A DNA stretch of 64,000 nt from Ricinus communis (Eukaryota > Streptophyta > Magnoliopsida > Malpighiales > Euphorbiaceae). A program made the position numbers and the translations under genes. The notes under the pieces were generated by a model. That model did not search any database and had not been told where the DNA came from. It worked only from the letters and a program-made list of their open reading frames with translations. Shown here in pieces: positions 13,020 to 24,172 of this stretch. The stretch covers positions 20,157,582 to 20,221,581 of the forward strand of contig NC_063262.1 in assembly GCF_019578655.1 (NCBI RefSeq), in the 5' to 3' direction. The number at the start of each line of letters is the position of its first letter. Within the stretch, counting starts at the first letter, position 1.

Positions 13020-14675
13020 TTGACATGCCCAGTGGGACACTATTTTATAATGGCCCGAAGAACAAGAAATAATAATGGAAAAGAACTAATGGAGTCTCAA
13101 GACACCAGGGTTGCTGCTGATGAAGCAGAACGTGAAGCTGAGATTTCTGTTGTTAATCCATTATTAGGATTTTTGTTGCGTTCACAAGAAACACAGAAAT
13201 ATACATCTTAAGATCCTATAGAAAATTAATGAGAAATTAACTAGTAGTCGCCCTAATACTCCCAAGAGTAAAAATTCAAATGCTACTTCTAGAGAGAGGA
13301 ATGTCCTAGAGGAACTCGGACGATAATTTTCTGCAGAAAAAGAAAGGGTTAATAGAAATAGTGTAGAAGGGACTAGAAGGGTGGAGCCTCAAGCTTTTTT
13401 AGCGAGGAAAGGTATGTACCTCCACATAAGAGAGAGGATGTTAGAATACAAATTCCTAACAGCCGCAGTAATGTTATCAGGCCCTACTTACCCCATCAAA
13501 GTTTTGTTAATACTAATCCATTAATCAACCTACTATGTATGATGTGGAAGCAGGCCTCAGAGGCAATCATCCGATAATTAATTAGTATAAGAATACGAGG
13601 AATCTGCTTTTTCAGCCTCACAAACAACCCCATTAGATGTAGAGGTTGTTAGGGATGTGGTACAAGAATTATATGGTCTGGGCCTTAGACAGATAGACCG
13701 ACCAGAGTTTCATAAGCCATATCCTAATAACGTGGATATGGACAACCCTTATCTTAGGGGATATAGGATCCCTACTTTTACTCTTTTTCTAGAGAGGATA
13801 ATCACTCAACCCTAGAGCATATTGCTAGGTTTACAATTCAACGTAGGGAATTGGCTAATCTAAAGAATTTTGCTAACTTTAAGTTAAGGCTTTTTCTTAA
13901 CTCTCTAACAGGAATGACTTTTACTTGGTATGCAACTTTTCCAAGAAAATCTATATGTATATGGCATGAAATGGAATGTCAATTTCATACTCAATTTTTT
14001 AGGGCAGAACCAGAAGTATGTATTACATAATTATCTAGAGTGACACAGAAGGTTGGTGAATTGGCTGATGTTTACATTGCCAGATTCAAGAAAATGAGAA
14101 GCATGTGTAAGATTTATCTCCTTAAAACAGAGTTTGTAAAAATGGCTCAAATAGGATTAGGCATTGAATTGAGAAAGAAGTTTTAGGGGATGGAATTTAG
14201 GGATTTTTATGAGTTAGCAGCAAAAGTAATTAAATATGAAGAATTATTAAAAGAGGAGAATCAAAAAAGAAAGGCTGCTATGGGGAGTTATTAACAAGAA
14301 ATTTATAATTCTGAGATGGAAGTAGTAGTGGCAGATTTTTCAGCCACTGGTTCTTGCACTTGTCCATCTTTAATAAGGAAAAATCCTGAGTCTTGGAAGA
14401 AATCACATGCCAATGGTGCCTTTCCACAATATACTTTTGATGTTTCCAAGATAAAGGATATTTTTTATTACCTTCTTAAAGAAAATTTCATTAAGCTGCC
14501 TCCTGACCATAAAGTCCCAACAAAAGAGGAACTTAAAGGAAAGGATTATTGCAAATATCACAACTCTCATAATCATGCTACCAATAGTTGCTGGGCTTTT
14601 AAGAATTTGGTGCAAGATAGAATTAGCCAGAGAATTTTGAAATTCCCAGAAAAAAGAAGCCATGTTAGTATATGA
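13020..14675 (+). pseudogene. Gypsy gag, broken into several frames
   Basis: The likely start is the ATG at 13050 (MARRTRNNNG, basic and Asn-rich). After several stops and shifts the central capsid-type region is readable at 13830-14280: LRLFLNSLTGMTFTWYATFP is the hallmark gag segment before the F-rich helix. Next is the stretch with DVYIARFKKMRS and AAKVIKYEELL. The frame 14316-14675 (119 residues) carries YCKYHNSHNHATNSC, the degenerate Cys-His knuckle of this gag family. Gag packages element RNA in cytoplasmic particles. In-frame stops at several points show it cannot make a full protein. Confidence 0.7.
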
Positions 14676-15286
14676 GGATCCTTTTCCTCCTATGGTACTT
14701 ATTAATGCAGCCACTTTTGATTTAAGATATGTTTTGAATTACAGAAAGCTGAAAAAAGAATTAGAAGAAGAAAAGAAGGCTGAGATTAGGAAAGGAAGAG
14801 TTGAACCAAGGGTATTTAAGTCTAGTAATGTGTTTCATAAGGTCTGGGTACCAAGGAATTCTCTAGTACGAAGGGAATTAAAATTTTCTGAGAAATCTCC
14901 TAAAGCTGATGTCAGGAAGGCACATTATCCTCCCAACAGATTGGATTCTCGAGAACCTAAGTATGTAATTCCACCTAATGTTTTGCCCAACAATAATGGT
15001 ACAGGGTGGAACATAAGAAGTTTCCTCAGCCCTTGACAAGAACATAGAAAAGGAGATTTCAAAGACAAAGGGCCGAGTAACAAAGAAAAAAGGAGACAAC
15101 CGAAAGGGTGCAAGAGATTAAAATTGAAAAATCAAAATTCTATAGAAAAGAAACAGAAGATGTGGATATGACAGGAGAAGAGGATAACGACCTTTTATCA
15201 TCAGTTGGGAGTTCTACAGAAAAAGCTTGTAAAGAGCCTATGGTAGAAGGAACATTTGTGGTTAGCGGGATTCCTATTCCATATGG

Positions 15287-15775
15287 TTGTGCAACTCTTA
15301 CACTTTCAGAAGTCTTTCAGTCCTGGGGTGTGAGGGAAAAAACTTTATTGAGTTAGAAAGAGGTAGTAGAAAAGAGACTGAGAGGCAAGATTTGCCTTTG
15401 AAGGATGAAGGATATCATAGTGGAATTACTGTTCAGGCTATCAGTTTAGACAAGCTGAAAAGAGTAATTTTAAAGAAACCTTCCCTGGAGATGACCAAAC
15501 ACATTAGGCCACTATATGTAAAACCTCATTTGAATGGAAGGCCTTTTTCAAGGGTCTTGGTTGATAACAGTTCAGCTGTCAACATCTTACCTTATAAGAT
15601 ATTGAATGCCTTGGGTAAAACTAACGCTGATTTGATAGTGACAGATGTTACAATGGCAACTTTTAATGGTGAAGTGCTAAAAACACTTGGAGTTCTTCCA
15701 TTAGAGATCACCATTGGGAGCAAGACTTCTCTTAGTGCTTTCTTTGTAGTTATTGAGGACATTTTAGATGATTGA
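15287..15775 (+). pseudogene. Gypsy retropepsin-like protease region, broken
   Basis: The 162-residue frame contains HIRPLYVKPHLNGRPFSRVL followed by VDNSSAVNILP, the aspartic-protease active-site region. Tat-like elements usually have a glycine-containing DGG/DSG-type triplet here; the N in this copy suggests it is inactive. FNGEVLKTLGVLPLEITIGS continues the fold. The frame stops at 15775. Later residues can be followed only weakly to about 15970, where similarity to pol ends. An upstream + strand frame (14662-15036) is gag-pol linker of the same element. Confidence 0.65.
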
Positions 15776-16277
15776 TTACACAAAAGAAGAACTTGCAGTA
15801 GCTGCCACTGTGATATTTAAGCATCAAGTGCAGCAGTTAATTAACAAAATTGAGTTAGGGATGACAGAAGAAATTGAGTTCAGCACATACTAAGTCTTGC
15901 TCCATAATTGGGTCTTCAAGGCTGAGGCTAATTGGATCATACACACCAACTTGTTTCCAAAGTGGAGAGAAGATTGATCTGAGTGTATCAACCTAAGTTA
16001 GCCAATGCTTTCTACATTTTGGCCATGATTTTATCTTTCCTGGAGTAAGTAGTTTATATAGAGTCTTGCCCAGTAACAATGCTCCTTTTTCTTTATGTCT
16101 TTATTTCTTCTTTCCTTGATTTTTAAAGGGAAAAAAGATGAGAGTTTTGGTTCAGGATTGAACATGGCTGGGAGATCTCTGCAAATAAAGGTATTGTTTG
16201 GTTTAGAATAATAAAACTACATTAAAGTAATACTGGAGCTCAATATAAAATTAATTAGGTAGAAGCAATGAGTTCAC

Positions 16278-16676
16278 CTAAAAGTGAGAAAGTCGGGAAC
16301 TCCTGAAATAGTGTAGGTGAATTTAGCTAGTATAGGTGGTGCCTGTGAAAGGCAAGAATTAAGAGTGTTTTGGAAGAAGCAAAAATAGGTAAAGATGCGT
16401 GTGTAACAAATGGTGTACCTCATGAATACCAATAGTTTGAGGATCTATAGGAGGAGGTAAAGGCATAACAACCTATGGTGTAGTAGTGCGTAATAAGAGT
16501 AACTCCTATGAAACCATGATCATAAAATCATAAGAAATATTGGATATTTTCTGTTTTATTTTTCAAGAATTAACTTAGAGATTAAATGAAGTTTACCTGA
16601 GCAATGACTGCATCAACAGTAGTGGGTTTCCTTGGAAGAGAAGAGCTTGCAACACCTCCTGAATTCATGACAACAC
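16278..16676 (-). pseudogene. Antisense exon-like blocks inside the gypsy element
   Basis: On the - strand, 16676-16597 is bounded by a TTTAG acceptor and a CAG/GTAAAC donor. It holds an ATG-started frame MNSGGVASSSLPRKPTTVDA ending in phase with the donor. A second block, 16342-16278, is bounded by CACAG and TAG/GTGAAC and reads APPILAKFTYTISGVPDF. Between them, around 16440-16500, lies a proline-rich stretch (VVMPLPPPIDPQ) with one stop. A low-complexity Ser/Thr-rich frame (17882-17583, -) could be an upstream part. No family is recognised. It may be the relic of an antisense element gene or a captured host fragment. Confidence 0.35.
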
Positions 16677-16979
16677 CTAAACAAAGAAGAGTATAAATTT
16701 GAAGGTATACATTTTTATCCTTTATCTTTTATAAATTTGTGGCTCTTGAATAGTTTGATGGAGTATATCAACAGTCAATAAAAATAAGGCAGAATTATGT
16801 GTTAAAGTATTGCATAAAATTAGTATAGTCATAAACATATTAGATACATAACATTTAGTGGAACACATATATCTCAAGATAAAAATATAAGTAAACTAAG
16901 GCCATATGTTTAAAGAAAAGGGGGGTTGGGGGATGAATGAATCAAAGTAAAAGAATTTCTAGAGTTTTGCTGAAATAAA

Positions 16980-17115
16980 ATTTTTGAAGCTTTTGACAGC
17001 CTCGAATTCATTTTCAAAATTTGGGGCTTCAAAGAGGTTTGAATTCATTTCAATTTTGAAGCTCTAAAAGGCCTTAAAATCATTTTAAATTTTGAGGATC
17101 CAGAGAGCCTCGAAA
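16980..17115 (+). repeat. Degenerate short tandem repeat
   Basis: Three to four degenerate copies of a unit of about 45 bp, each centred on words like CCTCGAATTCATTTTCAAAA, TTTGAATTCATTTCAATTTT and CTTAAAATCATTTTAAATTT, with GAGGCTT-like joints. It lies between the protease remnant and the 3' LTR, where Tat-type elements often hold tandem repeats. Confidence 0.5.
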
Positions 17116-18448
17116 TTCAAATTGCTAAAACTCGAGGCTTTTGTTTCTCACACATATATATTTCTATGAGGCTTAATTCTATAGAGACATGCATACATCT
17201 TCCAAAGTTTACAATAAAAAATTCAAGGGTAATGCTGAAAATTTGGTTTGCTAAACTAAGACATAAATTTTTCATTTTGGGTCACATCATTCAAAATACA
17301 ATTCACAAAACTAATTTATAAATATTTCTCAAAATTAAAATATCAACAAACCACAAAAATCATACATTATCAAATTTGCCAATAGAACCTACAATTATAA
17401 AAGTAAATAATAAAAAGGGAGAAAGATTTTCGAGAATTAAAAGAAAATGCCTTTTTCTTCTTCTTTAATATATCAAAAGAGTTTTTGTTTGGCTAGTTGA
17501 AGGAGGAGTAATTGAAAAAACTTCCCAAAAATATTTTTTATATTTTTGATAAAGTGAGTTTTTTTGCCAAAGAAGGTGGAATTTAGTGTTTTTGTATGTG
17601 GGTATTGGAAATATAAGAAAATATTTTTGGTATGTGGATTTGATTAGAAAATGGACTTTTTAATATATGTGAAGAGGAAAGGAGAGATGTTGTTGTTATG
17701 CTCGCTACCGTTGATGTAAGAGCTGTTGTTGTTGATGTCGTCGACATTGTACTACAAGATGGTGAAGCTATTGTGAAAACCACCATCGTTATTGCTGATG
17801 GATGAGATGCAAGCACTGGAGAAGGTGGAAGCAGCGCTGCAAGTTCTTCAAGCTGATGGGCAGAGTGAATGGGTGGTACCAATGCCTATGGTGGAAGGAG
17901 TTTGGATGTTTTTGGTTGGTTGGATGTTGAGAATGGGTTAATGATGGTGATTTGTAAAGATAAATGAATAGAAGAAGAAGGGAAATTTTGGTCCTTTGAT
18001 TTTCATATTTTTAAAGAATTGGAATTTAGAGATTTTGGAGGAAGGAAAATTGAATTAAATGAGGTGGTGCTTATGTTGGTAAAATTAATGCTAAGGGATT
18101 TAAATGGATTTGAGAGAACGTGAGAAATCAAATAATGAGGGTTTTAAGGTTAATTGATGAAAAATAAGATGGGGAATTTGGAGGTATATAAGAGAGATTC
18201 AAATTTTATTTTTGTTGAGGAGCTTTCTCTAGAAGGAATGAATATTTTCTATAGAATTCTATTCTTCATCAAATGGATGAAAGAGAAATTTAGGCCTAAA
18301 ATATTTAAACTTGATTCTGATTTCGTTTTCATCCATGGCAAGAAAAAGAGGCAAGAAATTATTTGTGGGGCTTAAGACTTATTGTATGTATATAGGGCCT
18401 TCGGCTTTTAGCTAGGTTATATACATACAAGATGGTATTTATATACAT

Positions 18449-19019
18449 CATATTTTGTAGCCTATGAATAATTAATAGGCCAACCCAAAATTAAGCCCAA
18501 TCTAAAATTAGATCCAAAATAAAGATTTAATTATAATAATAATTTTAATTAAAGTGATGGGTGACAATTATTTATGAAGCAATTATTTCATACACGCAGT
18601 AGAGATTCAAAACTAGAAGTTATTTTAAGCTCCTCCTATGACGGTTTTGGGGTTTAGCCTCATGCTACATGCGTTAAATACAAGTTACAGTTCTTAATGG
18701 GAGTTATGGAAATACAAAAAATAAAAGGAAAAGCAGAAGAAGGACAAAGAAGAAACCAACACAACACAGACAATATCAAGCAATAATTTTCTCTGTATTT
18801 TCTTTATGCAGTCAATTTTTTTTATATTTTTAAAACACTCAATTAATATTATTCAAACACTTTCTTTTTCAAGTTTACAGTCATTTATAGCCATTTAGTA
18901 GAGTATTCAAATAAATTGTGGCTGAACAACGTTTGAAAATCCACTTAATTAGAAGTCAGAAGCATAAAATCCAAACACAGTTCAAGTAGTACACCCGCAA
19001 ATCCAAGTCGGAGCCAACA
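18449..19019 (+). repeat. 3' LTR of the gypsy element
   Basis: About 571 bp, matching 12421-13015 along its length with many substitutions and small indels. It opens CATATTTTGTAGCC and ends GAGCCAACA at 19019. The upstream polypurine tract is not clear. The divergence of the two LTRs says the insertion is old. Confidence 0.7.
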
Positions 19020-19149
19020 ATAACATATATAAAAATGCGAATAAATTAAAGTTACTTAAAAGATAAATTATTACTAGTGTTAAGAATGATTATTCTTTTA
19101 CTAATTTGATAAATTTTAATGAAAAATAGATAATAATACATAAAGGTTA

Positions 19150-19965
19150 TGAGAGTATTTGGTTCAAAGGTTTGATGGAGTTGATAGTTATTTTTTGCTG
19201 AATAACTATATTAAAGTATTTGGTAAAAACTTAAGAAACAATGGCTGATAATTGATTTAGTCCCGATTAGCCGCTGATTGTATCATATCTATTTCAGAGT
19301 TTTTTTTTTTATCAGCTAATAGCTGGTTTGAGTTTTTTTATTTTATTTGGACCTATCCTTAATAAAATTTATTAATAATAACTTACTTTAAGTTGATATC
19401 ATATAATTAGATTTTTATATTTTAAAATAAATAATAATTATTTTTAAATTATATTTAATAGTTAAATAATTATAATATGTATAATTATGGTATTTAAAAT
19501 TATAAATTTTTATTAGTAGAATTTAAATTTAAATTTTTACTTTTAAAATAATTTTTATTATAATTATTTTGAAATTATATTTAATAGTTAAATAATTATA
19601 ATATGTATAATTATGGTATTTAAAATTAGAAATTTTTATTAGTAGAATTTAAATTTAAATTTCTACTTTTAAAATAATTTTATAAATATTCTTAATAATA
19701 AATACAATTGAGCTAAAGAAACTTAACTATAATATTTTAAATTATTATAATTTATTTTTATTCTATTATATCGTTAAAATATAATATAATAAAATAAAAT
19801 AAAATATATTTAACAATAAATTATACCTTCAATGGTTCTTTAATATACTAACAGCAACTATTAATAAAATTTTACCAAAAAGTTAAATTTATCAGCTATC
19901 AGCTATCAACTATCAGCCACCAGCTACCAGCAGTATTGATCAGCCAAACCAAACAGACATGTATT
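19150..19965 (+). mobile_element. MITE-like element, long copy with internal duplication
   Basis: The left end (TATTTGGTTCAAAGGTTTGA) and right end (GATCAGCCAAACCAAACAGA) are roughly inverted. The right flank repeats ATCAGCTATCAGCTATCAAC. Nearly the whole block aligns in order with 25745-26345. It is non-coding. This copy is longer because a 126-bp segment is duplicated in tandem (19446-19571 and 19572-19690). Likely a non-autonomous hAT-type element. Confidence 0.55.
19446..19690 (+). repeat. 126-bp tandem duplication inside the MITE
   Basis: AAATTATATTTAATAGTTAA occurs at 19446 and again at 19572. The following 110 or so bases are almost identical, including TATGTATAATTATGGTATTT and AGTAGAATTTAAATTTAAAT in both. 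The homologous element at 25745-26345 has a single copy. Confidence 0.8.
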
Positions 19966-20069
19966 TATATAAACAAAGAACTTTCAAGAGATTGTGATAA
20001 AATAAATAAGAATTATAAAAAAACTAAAAAGAATATCAAAAGAGTACGGGTAATGACCAATACGTTAAG

Positions 20070-20645
20070 GCTATATTTGATATGATGTAATGAAATATGT
20101 AGTAAAATCACCGTTACATTACATGTTTTATTATTTTATTTGATAATTTATTCTTTGTCTAATATAATGTCATGAGAAATACATCATGTAAGTAATTATC
20201 TTTAACTTAATGTAATTATCAATAAACACAAAAGCTATGTAATTTACAATATATTTATATTTATTTAATTAATTATTTTTATTAATATAATTTAAACACA
20301 TTCAACCACCATTCACTATCATTATTCGGTGATTGGCCACCGAATCTGATGGCCGCTGATCAAATTTCGACGACCGACTACTAGATTTCTATTGCGCAGA
20401 TTCCAACAATTGGCGACCGGTGATATTTTAAAAAATAATAAATTTTAATATTAATATTAAATAATTTATTTAACACTTTATTTATACACCAATTATTATA
20501 AAATAAATTAAATATTAAATAATTTATTTTCTTATTATAAATAAATATAGTAATGAAATAGTTATTACATTACATTGCATTACAATTTTTATTATATTAC
20601 ATGATTGATTACATTATATTTTACTACGATATACCAAACATAAAA
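20070..20645 (+). mobile_element. MITE with GTAATG-rich inverted ends
   Basis: The left end reads TATATTTGATATGATGTAAT. The right end read in reverse begins TATGTTTGGTATATCGTAGT, giving an imperfect inverted repeat of 30 bp or more that continues into ATGTAATGTAATG-like sequence on both sides. The interior is non-coding and includes a less AT-rich patch (about 20315-20430) absent from the ends. TIR length and size suit a non-autonomous DNA transposon. Confidence 0.55.
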
Positions 20646-20649
20646 GAGA

Positions 20650-21473
20650 TGTGGGGATATCTCCCCATACCCTCCTCACTACATTTTATATTCTACCATA
20701 TATTATACATATGTATCGTATAATTCTTATGCACGATACTTATTATTATATCTTTTAACCATAATTTAGATTCCCTATTTTGTGTTTTTATAATATATAT
20801 ATAAATTTTTAAGACTTATATTCTTTTTGATATATGTACTTATATTTTGATATATCGAATTTTTATTTTGGTATGTATATTTTTTCTAACACACATGATA
20901 TTTAAGTTTATTTATAATTTTATATTTTTCATCAATTTATTAATTAATAAATTATGCTCCTAGTTAAATACTGATTCTAATCCAAAGACATAATATATTA
21001 ATTATATTTTAATACAATATTAACTAATAAATAATTTTTTTAATTAGATAATGATTGTAATTCTATTATAAGAAATAATATATTAAATAATAAATTAATT
21101 TTGTAATTAGATAATAATTTTAATTCTAGAAAATAAGATTTTAAATAATATTTTTGATATTATAATCACTAATAAAGTGATCTTTTAGTTATATAATAAT
21201 TTCTAATCCTAAAAATTAGTAATCTTAATTATATTAATAGTATTAATTTATATAATATTAAAATATTTTTAAGATAATTTCTATACTATTACATTAATAA
21301 AATTTTAAAATAATAAAAATTAAAAAAAAACAGTTAAAAATATTTAATTTGCTGCTTTTAAAATATTATAAATAAATATTAAATATTAAAAATTTAATTA
21401 AATCTGATCTATAAATTTGAATTTATAATCAAAATAATAACAAAGGTCGTGCAACGCTAGAGTAAACGACTAG
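20650..21473 (+). mobile_element. Possible non-autonomous Helitron 3' end
   Basis: The stretch ends in GTCGTGCAACGCTAGAGTAAACGACTAG (written here in two parts: GTCGTGCAACGC and TAGAGTAAACGACTAG). Helitron 3' ends have a short GC hairpin about 10 bases before a terminal CTRR. Here a decayed hairpin (CGTGC...GC) precedes CTAG at 21470-21473. The AT-rich interior also resembles, in reverse, 32520-32790, which suggests a repeated family. The 5' end is not found. Confidence 0.3.
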
Positions 21474-21544
21474 ATACCCAATTTCATAGTATAATCTCTC
21501 ACTTTTACTAAGTTGAGTTTGTTTTTTAATTTATTAGTTTTAAC

Positions 21545-22700
21545 AATATTTTTTAGATAAAATATATATTTAGACACTTGAGATTTAATTAAGTATTCAC
21601 TAATTTTGACATTGTAACATGTAATATAACTTATTAAACACTTTGTGACACGTGAATTTATTCAACTTGTCCTCATATATTGTATGCATTTTCAATACTA
21701 TTAAAAAGTTAAAGTTTAATTTTTTATTAAATTAAATTGAATATTAAAATATCAAAATTACTAAATAATTAAAATTGAGATATCTAAATATGCTTCCACC
21801 ATAATCATAATACTATTATTAGGTCATTCTAGAAATAATTCCAAAGCACTAAATAAACTTCCTGTCAAAAATTACTTATATATTGAGTGAATGCCTGACT
21901 TTTTTTTTTTCTTTTCGTTTTTGCTCCTTTGTTTCCCCTCTTTTCTCTTAATGTTGCTAAAAAGCATAAAAATTCATATAAGTTAGTAGGGAGAGTGTGT
22001 ACGTGCAAGAGAGGCATGAACATAGTAAATGGCTCTCAGGTTCTTTTAATGCCAAAGATTAATTGCAGTAATAAAGGTTGTATAGTATCATATAATATAG
22101 TATACTTCGCTGTAATACAGAAAGAGTAGAGAGAGGACCTCTTTCTTTTTAGGGTTCACTATGCCCTACATACAAATAGGCCCACCTAATTTACTTGGGT
22201 TCTAAAGAAGATTAGTGGTCCTACAAAAGAACCCTACTCTTCAAGGAATTGCATCCTTGCCTTTGCATTTACATTCCCCACTTCCTCAACCAAATTCTGC
22301 ATCATTTTCATATCTGGTTCATCAAAATCACCATAAATTTGGTCATTGTAATAATTATTTTCAAAAAGGAATAATATGTAGGACAATGCATGATGCTTTT
22401 GGATTTTAATGAATTTTAATTTTCAATAACCTAACAAACATCCAAAGTCTATTTTTATGAACTTTTAGACATTTTTAGTTTTCGATTTAACTTATCGTAC
22501 ATTTGAATTTTATTTTATGATAACATTAAAATGCTTACGGATAATATCCGTAGATATATTGAATGAAACTACATGTTAAAAAGTGTTTAAATATCATAAA
22601 AAATACAAGTTGAGGTGTCTATCAGATTGGATTGAATGTTAAGATGTTAAAACGACTAAATAACCAAAATTTAGATATCAAAATATGCATTTGGCTAATA
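21545..22700. repeat. Pair of related AT-rich repeats
   Basis: Two segments, about 21545-21805 and 22470-22700, share landmarks such as TTAAATTGAATATTAAAATA / GATTGAATGTTAAGATGTTA followed by ACTAAATAA and GATATC-AAATATGC. Between them are short frames (21929-22129, 22215-22409) with no domain. No gene is supported. Confidence 0.35.
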
Positions 22701-23782
22701 ATATATTTTTATTTTAACATAAATACTAAATTAATAATAGTGAATATAATCAATAACAAGTTTATTAATTTATTAACGAGTGAGTCTTAATAAATAATGA
22801 GAGAATGAGTAGTATCCTTCATTGGCTGAAAAATATTTGTTTGGAACTATTCTGAATTCTGATCTACACGTAAATGCAAAAGGGTCCATCCATATGTATG
22901 TCTATGCAATAAGTTCAACATCCTTTATATGGATAACATATCTGCCTCTCATTTTAAGTACCAACAAATAATAAATAATACCTCTTAATGAATCAGCACT
23001 CAAAATGTTTTCTTTTTATTTTATTTTATTTGGTACCTTAGCTTCATAGTTTATGGAATAATTTTATTTTTGAGATGAAAAATAAAAAAATTCATTGGTA
23101 AGTGATTTGTAAGCATTTATATATAATAAAGTTCAAGTGTTACTTACCATAGCTGATGACAAAGTCATATCCATTATATGGCTACATTTACAAAATAACT
23201 TTAAAATTTGGTCCAATTTTATGTAATAGTCTCCCTTTAAATATGTATGGTTCTCATTTAAAAAAAAAAAAGAGTTGTCATTTTTTTTTTAAGAAAAAAG
23301 AAGAAAAAGAAACTATACCGACTAATGAACTTATCCTGCCAGATCAGACATAAAATTTTGGGTATAAGACAAATAAATAGAATGATTATGTGGAATTTCT
23401 TGTCTTGCTCACTTAGCCTAATATGTAATCTTGCTTTCCTTATTTGACACTTTACATTAATTTTTTATTTTTTTAACAATGGAAATGTATTCTTATTTGG
23501 AAGATAAATTGTACCAATTGAATTTGTTGGAATCAAATAACCCTGTGGCTATAAATCAAATAAGCCTCTAAATAATTGCAAATCACTATCTTACCTTCAC
23601 ATATTCAGTCAATGAGGATTCTATCAACTACCAACTTCTTAATTTACCTTTTTCTTTTTACTTTAATTTTAATTTTTTGATACCAGATTGAGTGTGGCTA
23701 TTGGTGCCGTCATTCTTTAAAGTGACAGCCCGGTATTTATATTAATTACCCTTCTTACTATCTAATAAATGCTTTTCAATTG

Positions 23783-23835
23783 GAAGTTTGGAACCCTTGT
23801 CAAAAAAAAAAAAAAAAAAAAAAGAAGTTTGGAAC
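23783..23835 (+). mobile_element. Poly-A stub flanked by a 12-bp direct repeat
   Basis: GAAGTTTGGAAC occurs at 23783-23794 and again at 23824-23835. Between the copies lie only CCTTGTC and 22 adenines. A perfect 12-bp duplication bounding a poly-A-ended insert is what target-primed reverse transcription leaves, so this looks like an extremely 5'-truncated LINE- or SINE-mobilised insertion of 29 bp. Confidence 0.6.
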
Positions 23836-24145
23836 AGTTATTATGATAGTAGATTACTTCGTATTTGTTTCTTTGTCTATAATTGACTTTGAAATGGACT
23901 GACAAAAAAATTTATACTAATTTCTGTACTAAAAATCAATAGATGTTTGTAGTATGGTTCATTAAATTCTATTTGTATTCAATTTATTATTTCGGTTAAT
24001 GATTGATTGGTTTAGCATTTATAATACTACATTCAAGAGTTAAAATTATGGAGATGATCATTACTTTATTTATTTACTTTACTTTATTGATTTCATCTCA
24101 TAAGGGTCTCCAAATGGTGGAAAATATTAAACGTATTTGTGCAAC

Positions 24146-24172
24146 ATTATTATTATTATTATTATTATTATT
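24146..24172 (+). repeat. (ATT)9 microsatellite
   Basis: Nine perfect ATT units. Confidence 0.95.

Larger units (their letters stand above)
12421..19019 (+). mobile_element. Truncated Ty3/gypsy LTR retrotransposon, Tat-like
   Basis: Two long direct repeats flank the unit (about 12421-13015 and 18449-19019). Both end GAGCCAACA and share a long ordered series of words. The interior on the + strand holds gag (13050-14675) and a retropepsin-like protease (about 15400-15775). After the protease no reverse transcriptase, RNase H or integrase motif is seen, so the enzyme part of pol has been lost. The 2.6 kb between protease and 3' LTR contains exon-like blocks on the - strand and degenerate repeats at 16980-17115. 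That layout resembles the Tat/Ogre lineage, whose members can carry an antisense gene and 3' repeats. LTR edges are uncertain by some bases and I found no convincing target duplication. Confidence 0.75.
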
